Of a stretch of 64,000 bases of DNA, positions 59,687 through 64,000 are shown in pieces; position 1 is the first letter of the stretch, and every line of letters starts with the position of its first letter. The notes beneath the pieces are model-generated. The model saw only the letters and a program-made list of their open reading frames with translations. It was not told the DNA's origin and did no database searches. This DNA is from Verrucomicrobiia bacterium (GTDB lineage: Bacteria; Verrucomicrobiota; Verrucomicrobiia; Palsa-1439), in the NCBI GenBank assembly GCA_022072455.1, contig JAJVHY010000004.1, forward strand, positions 362,285-426,284, written 5' to 3'. A program made the position numbers and the translations under genes.

Positions 59687-62600
59687 TTACCGAGCGCCTT
59701 GCCCCAGCGCGCGGGTGCTGTAGGTAATCGCGGTCCCGGTCGGGTTCACGAATTCGAGTGTTACCGATACGGTGGCGTTCGGGCTTAGAATCCCGCCGGT
59801 GGGATTAACGGTCACATAGGGCTTGCCGGCCGGCGCAGTCGCGCTCGTGATTCCGGCCTTATTGTACAACGACGCATTACTACTTAGGCTATCCAAGGCT
59901 AATGACACCGGGCCGGTAATTGCCGCGCTACTCGTATTCTTAATCGTCACCGTTTGCACATACCGTCGGGACGGGAGAATCATCCGTGCCCCACCGCGGG
60001 TCACCGTGACTTGTGAGCTGATATTATTGGCGGGCACGGTCAGATCTGCCGGGTTCGACGACGTGGTGCCGCTCGCGTTGCTGAACACGGCGCGGAACTT
60101 CTTGCCGTTGTCGGCGGTGGTTACTGTGACCACCAGTGGGATGACAGTGGCACCCGGGAGTGGGGTGTAACTTGATCCACCGTTGGCGCTGACTTCCCAT
60201 TGCACTGTTGCGCTTGGACTGGCTGTGACCACCGCGTTGAACGAGACTGGAGTCCCCGCCGTCACCAACTGACTGGCCGGGTGCGTGATGACAACTGGCG
60301 CGCCCGAGATATCCGCCGTGGTCGTAGTTGTTGCATTGAATGTGTAGTTGCCGGCATCGGGGCCGCCCACCGTGATTCCGGTCACAGTGATCGTCTTCCC
60401 GGAACCAATGGTCGCGTCGTCAAACGTCGCGCTGGCGTAGCCCAGAGTGAGGGAGTCACCGCTGGCTCGGTCATCTGCAAGCGTGACCGTCGCAGTGGTA
60501 TTACCGTCGTAGAGTTTGTTCTGGCCGGTGGCCGTCACCGTCAACAACCGCGTCCCAATGCTCAAGGCACCACTCGCACCGCTGAGGGTGTAGTTACCGG
60601 CGGACGCGCCGCCCAATGTCAAACCGCTGAACGAGGTGATGCTGCGTGAGCCGATGGCTTTGCTCGCCAAGGTCGCACTGCCGGACAGCGTCAACGTATC
60701 ACCGCTGACCTTGTTGTCGACGGTCAGAATACCGGCCGCCGCCGTTGCCGTGCCGTTGTAGGTTCGGCTGCCCGTCACCTGGATCGCCAACGGATTTACC
60801 GTGAGTGTGCCGGTCGCGTAGGTGATCGTGTAGTTGCTCAAGCCTGTGCCGACCGCTGCGCTGGGTGTGATCGTATAGCTGCCCGCGGCATCCGTGGCGG
60901 CAGTTCCACCGTTACTGCTCAAAGTCACACTCGTCACCGAGTCGCCCGGCAGCAAACCGCTGGTCGTGAAGGCTGTCGTTCCGAGTGCGATGGCTGTGCC
61001 GTAGGTCTTGCTCTGGGGGAGTGCGGTGATGACCAGACTGGTCAGGTTGATCGCGAAGTTGCCGGCCGCGGCCCCGGTCAGGCTGTTGTAATTAGCGCTG
61101 TCCGTCGGGACAAAATCCGCCGTGACGGCGTACGTGCCGGCGGCAGTGGGCGCCGTGGCGGAGCCGTTGTACTTCACATTGCTGACGGTGCCGGCCACCG
61201 AACCATTGACCGTCGCGGTCTGCGCCGAGCCCGTGAAGGTTACCGGCGAGTTGGCGACGGACAACGTCGGGGTCGCCTTTTGGATGACAAAGTTACCGGC
61301 CGAGGCCGCGGTAAGGCTGGTGTAGCTGATATTGTCCGTCGGGACAAAATCCGCCGTGACGGCGTACGTGCCGGCGGCGGTGGGCACCGTGGCCGAGCCG
61401 TCGTATTTCACGTTGCTTACCGTACCCGGCACCGAACCGTTGACCACGGCCGCCTGTGCCGAACCATTGTAAGTCGCCGGCGAGTTACCGACAGACAATG
61501 TCGGCGTCGCCGCCTGGATGACGAAGTTGCCCGCCGCGGCTCCGGTCAGACTGATGTAATTGGCGCTGTCCGTCGGGACGAAATCCGCCGTGACGGCATA
61601 GGTGCCGACCGCCGTCGGCACTGTGGCCGAGCCGTTGTATTTCACATTGCTGGCAGTGCCGGCGACGGAGCCGTTGACTGTCGCGGCTTGCGCGGAGCCT
61701 GTGTAGACGACCGGCGAATTGGCCACGGACAAAGTCGGCGTCGCTTTTTGGATGACGAAGTTGCCCGCGGCACCTCCGGTGAGGCTATTGTAATTGGCGC
61801 TGTCTGTCGGGGCAAAATCCGCCGTGATGGCGTACGTGCCGGCCGCTGTTGGCGCTGTCGATGAACCAGCATACTTGATGTTGCTGACCGTGCCCGGCAC
61901 CGAACTGTTGACCGTAGCTGTTCGTGGGGAACCGTTGTACGTCACGGGGGAGTTGCCCACCACCAGCACCGGTGTTGCCTTGGCGACCGTAACGTTCACC
62001 GTGCCGGCGACCGTGGTATAATTGGCCGTGTCGCTGGGGGTGAACGTCACCGGGGCGCTATACGTGCCGGCACCTGGTATCGTGGTATCCGGGGTGAAGG
62101 CGAAGCCGCCGGCCACTGAGGCTGACCCACCCGAAAGCGTCGAAGCCGAGAGCGCTTGGCCGAACGTGATCCCGCTCGCGGTTGGCCACGGCGAGACCGT
62201 CGGCGTCACCTTACCGACATTGATAGTGACTGTCTTGACCGCCGGCGTGTTGTAATTGGCCGTGTCCGAGGGTGTGAACTGCACGCTCAACGTCTGGCCG
62301 TCACCGGCATTGAGGACGGTACCGCTGGCTGGAGTGTACACGAAGCTGCCGGCCACTCCACCAGAGGTGGCGTTCAACTGCGTGCTGCTCAACGGCGTGC
62401 CATAGCTGATGTCGGCCGGGTTGTTCCAAGTGATGACCGGCGTCGCTTTGGCGACCGCCACGCTTACCGTGCCGGCCACCGTGGTGTAATTGGCGGTGTC
62501 GTTCGGCGTGAATGTCACCGCGGCGCTGTACGTGCCGGCGACCGGCGTCGTGGACGGCGTGGTGAAGGTGAAGCTGCCAGCCACGGAAGCTGAACCACCC

Positions 62601-64000
62601 GAAAGAGTCGAAGCCGAGAGCACTTGACCGTATGTGATCCCGCTCGCGGTCGGCCACACTGAGACTGTCGGTGTCGCCTTTTGGATGACGAAGTTGCCAT
62701 TGGCCGAACCTTGGTAAATGCTGTCGTTGATCGTCCCAATGACCGAGTAGCTTCCGGCGTTGGTCGGTGTGATGTTCCAGTTGATGGTCAAACCGGCTGG
62801 AGTTGTGGTTGCCGTCGGCGTGTGTGCATTGCCATCGTAGGTCTGGGTCAGGTTGCTCAAGGTCACCGTGGCGCCCAGCTTGTAGGTGATGCGAACTTGC
62901 CCGGCATAACCTGCGCCGCCATTCGCGGATCCAAAACTGGCCGCACCGCCGCCACCGCCGCCAGGGCCCGACGTCGGCGCACTTCCATCACCAAAAGCGT
63001 TGCCATTTCCGCCTGGCCCGCCGCCCTCGACTGCGGCTGCCCCCGTCGCAGTCCCTGAAGCCGATGTCCCGACAGAGTTCGTCCCGGCGGATCCACCACC
63101 ACCGCCACCGCCATACCCGAAGGCTTGACCGACTGAACCACTTCCACCGGCAAATTTGACATCACCAGTCGAGGCGGAAGTGGTGCCGCCGGCGCCACCC
63201 GCGCTGGTCGAGCCGGCTGCGCCCCCGGCGGCAACGCATGTGGAGCTATTGAAGGAAGAGTTGCCACCGGCGGCATTCCCGCCGCCCCCAGCGCCAACAA
63301 TCAGTGAATAGATATTGCCGGGCGTGACCGTAAAGGAATTCACCCTGGCATAAGCGCCGCCACCGCCGCCACCACCGACAGCAAAAGTGACATTCCTGCC
63401 GCCGCCGCCGCCACCCCAGGTTTCGACGGTGATCGAGGTGACGTTCGCCGGTGCGGTCCAGTTAGTGCTGCCCGGCGTGGTGAAAACCACGGTCGCCAAG
63501 GAGCTGGCATTGTTGATCGTAAAGGCCGTGGCACTGGACGAGGCGGCGTTAAAGTTGCCGTCAGCGTCCAGCGAGACCGTCGCCGTGTAGCTGCCCGGCA
63601 AGGACGGACGGGTCGAACTCGGACCGTAGGTTGTGCCGCTCACGCCGACGTAAGTCCATGTCGCCGCGCCGGTGTCGCCGGTCGGGCTGGTGCTGTAGGT
63701 GATCGGTCCCTGGGGGGTCGAGTTGTCGGTGAACGTCGTCGCGCCCGTCACGGTGACCGTCGGCGTCGCCTTGTTGATGGTGTTGGTAATGGTGGTCACC
63801 GAGATGTTGTTGTAGTTGCCGGTGCTCGTGAAACTCCAACTGTCGCTGCTATACGTCCCGGCTGCCGTGTGCGTCGTGTTGAGCGCGACGGTGCCGACGG
63901 TGGCGCCGGTCTCGCCATTGACGCCGGTGATCGAGGTCACCGTCGCCGAGTGCGGCAATCCATCGTACGTCACCGTGTAGGGCGTCACCACGACCGTCGC
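59687..64000 (-). CDS. Giant MBG/YDG and Ig-like repeat surface protein (5' part outside the window)
   Basis: The frame is open from the right edge to its stop at 59687, giving at least 1434 residues. From the N-terminal side there is a bacterial Ig-like start, then a glycine-rich segment (NVTFAVGGGGGGGAYARV, near residue 205). Three Ig/MBG-like units (GTYSAAVTFTPNDTANYT type) and four 78-residue units ending NFVIQ follow. Next come an MBG domain (PQSKTYGTAIALGT), two YDG-type domains (GSRTYNGTATA, NKLYDGNTTATV) and an Ig-like domain (SQLVTAGTPVSFNAVV). It ends in ALGQGAR without a PEP-CTERM tail. It is probably a secreted adhesin-like or fibrous protein. Confidence 0.85.
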   Translation of the reverse strand, partial: ATVVVTPYTVTYDGLPHSATVTSITGVNGETGATVGTVALNTTHTAAGTYSSDSWSFTSTGNYNNISVTTITNTINKATPTVTVTGATTFTDNSTPQGPITYSTSPTGDTGAATWTYVGVSGTTYGPSSTRPSLPGSYTATVSLDADGNFNAASSSATAFTINNASSLATVVFTTPGSTNWTAPANVTSITVETWGGGGGGRNVTFAVGGGGGGGAYARVNSFTVTPGNIYSLIVGAGGGGNAAGGNSSFNSSTCVAAGGAAGSTSAGGAGGTTSASTGDVKFAGGSGSVGQAFGYGGGGGGGSAGTNSVGTSASGTATGAAAVEGGGPGGNGNAFGDGSAPTSGPGGGGGGAASFGSANGGAGYAGQVRITYKLGATVTLSNLTQTYDGNAHTPTATTTPAGLTINWNITPTNAGSYSVIGTINDSIYQGSANGNFVIQKATPTVSVWPTASGITYGQVLSASTLSGGSASVAGSFTFTTPSTTPVAGTYSAAVTFTPNDTANYTTVAGTVSVAVAKATPVITWNNPADISYGTPLSSTQLNATSGGVAGSFVYTPASGTVLNAGDGQTLSVQFTPSDTANYNTPAVKTVTINVGKVTPTVSPWPTASGITFGQALSASTLSGGSASVAGGFAFTPDTTIPGAGTYSAPVTFTPSDTANYTTVAGTVNVTVAKATPVLVVGNSPVTYNGSPRTATVNSSVPGTVSNIKYAGSSTAPTAAGTYAITADFAPTDSANYNSLTGGAAGNFVIQKATPTLSVANSPVVYTGSAQAATVNGSVAGTASNVKYNGSATVPTAVGTYAVTADFVPTDSANYISLTGAAAGNFVIQAATPTLSVGNSPATYNGSAQAAVVNGSVPGTVSNVKYDGSATVPTAAGTYAVTADFVPTDNISYTSLTAASAGNFVIQKATPTLSVANSPVTFTGSAQTATVNGSVAGTVSNVKYNGSATAPTAAGTYAVTADFVPTDSANYNSLTGAAAGNFAINLTSLVITALPQSKTYGTAIALGTTAFTTSGLLPGDSVTSVTLSSNGGTAATDAAGSYTITPSAAVGTGLSNYTITYATGTLTVNPLAIQVTGSRTYNGTATAAAGILTVDNKVSGDTLTLSGSATLASKAIGSRSITSFSGLTLGGASAGNYTLSGASGALSIGTRLLTVTATGQNKLYDGNTTATVTLADDRASGDSLTLGYASATFDDATIGSGKTITVTGITVGGPDAGNYTFNATTTTTADISGAPVVITHPASQLVTAGTPVSFNAVVTASPSATVQWEVSANGGSSYTPLPGATVIPLVVTVTTADNGKKFRAVFSNASGTTSSNPADLTVPANNISSQVTVTRGGARMILPSRRYVQTVTIKNTSSAAITGPVSLALDSLSSNASLYNKAGITSATAPAGKPYVTVNPTGGILSPNATVSVTLEFVNPTGTAITYSTRALGQGAR
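61049..61984 (-). repeat. Four tandem 234-bp repeats inside the giant repeat protein
   Basis: Four units of 78 residues each, beginning ATPTLSV or ATPVLVV and ending NFVIQ or NFAIN, follow one another exactly in frame. The shared core includes GTYAVTADFVPTD. The first unit is the most diverged (ITADFAPTD); the last three are close, pointing to recent unequal recombination. They are protein-coding repeats, not a CRISPR array. Confidence 0.8.

Noticed and set aside
61049..61984. Regular repeats that might be a CRISPR array
   Set aside because: The unit is 234 bases, in frame with a protein, and lacks short repeats with unique spacers; no cas genes are present.

Overview
The window looks like a chromosomal segment of a free-living Verrucomicrobiota-type bacterium. 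The basis is a combination of families rather than any single marker. There are PEP-CTERM sorting signals, a large autotransporter-associated beta-strand repeat protein, an H-X9-DG-like secreted protein and MBG/YDG repeat proteins. There is also a long sugar-esterase/fucosidase cluster without SusC/SusD genes. No rRNA or phylogenetic marker is present, so the placement is an inference.

Region 1 (1-22779, all + strand) is a tightly packed polysaccharide-processing cluster. It holds four sialate-O-acetylesterase-like (SASA) proteins in an A-B-A'-B' order. The A copies carry the catalytic motifs. The B copies have lost the serine and the Asp/His block. After them come a large secreted protein, a six-hairpin-like protein, an alpha/beta hydrolase, a beta-helix protein, a DegT aminotransferase, a polysaccharide deacetylase, a GH29 fucosidase, a lipase-like hydrolase, a URO-D-like protein and another esterase. 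Many neighbours overlap by ATGA. The likely substrate is an acetylated, fucose-containing glycan, possibly with methyl or amino groups.

Region 2 (22787-43995) is an accessory island. It begins with a dead IS1182-type transposase. Next, on the minus strand, is a six-gene chain of unknown function (24131-27493): five genes joined by ATGA overlaps, including two proteins under 60 residues and an HD-HNH fusion, followed 25 bases later by a metallophosphoesterase. It is followed by a type III-like restriction-modification pair, an AbiEi/AbiEii toxin-antitoxin pair coupled to a macrodomain gene, and a phage-satellite-like core (TerS-like HTH, DUF3987, TOPRIM primase, excisionases, tyrosine integrase). 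The core abuts a tRNA-Ser(CGA) gene. Both minus-strand defence-type operons have an intrinsic-terminator-like hairpin whose U-tract ends exactly 28 bases before the first ATG. The one before the methyltransferase gene is itself preceded by a 119-base nested inverted-repeat structure.

Region 3 (44093-53154) is a cell-envelope region. It has two paralogous glycosyltransferases, a glycoside hydrolase-GT2 membrane fusion, three secreted proteins of poorly known function and a TauE/SafE-type permease.

Region 4 (53162-64000) holds surface and repeat proteins: a 1224-residue PEP-CTERM beta-strand repeat protein, a frameshifted PEP-CTERM relic whose upstream DNA resembles that of the large gene, a TPR protein, a small PEP-CTERM protein, and the 3' part of a giant MBG/YDG repeat protein with four 78-residue tandem repeats.
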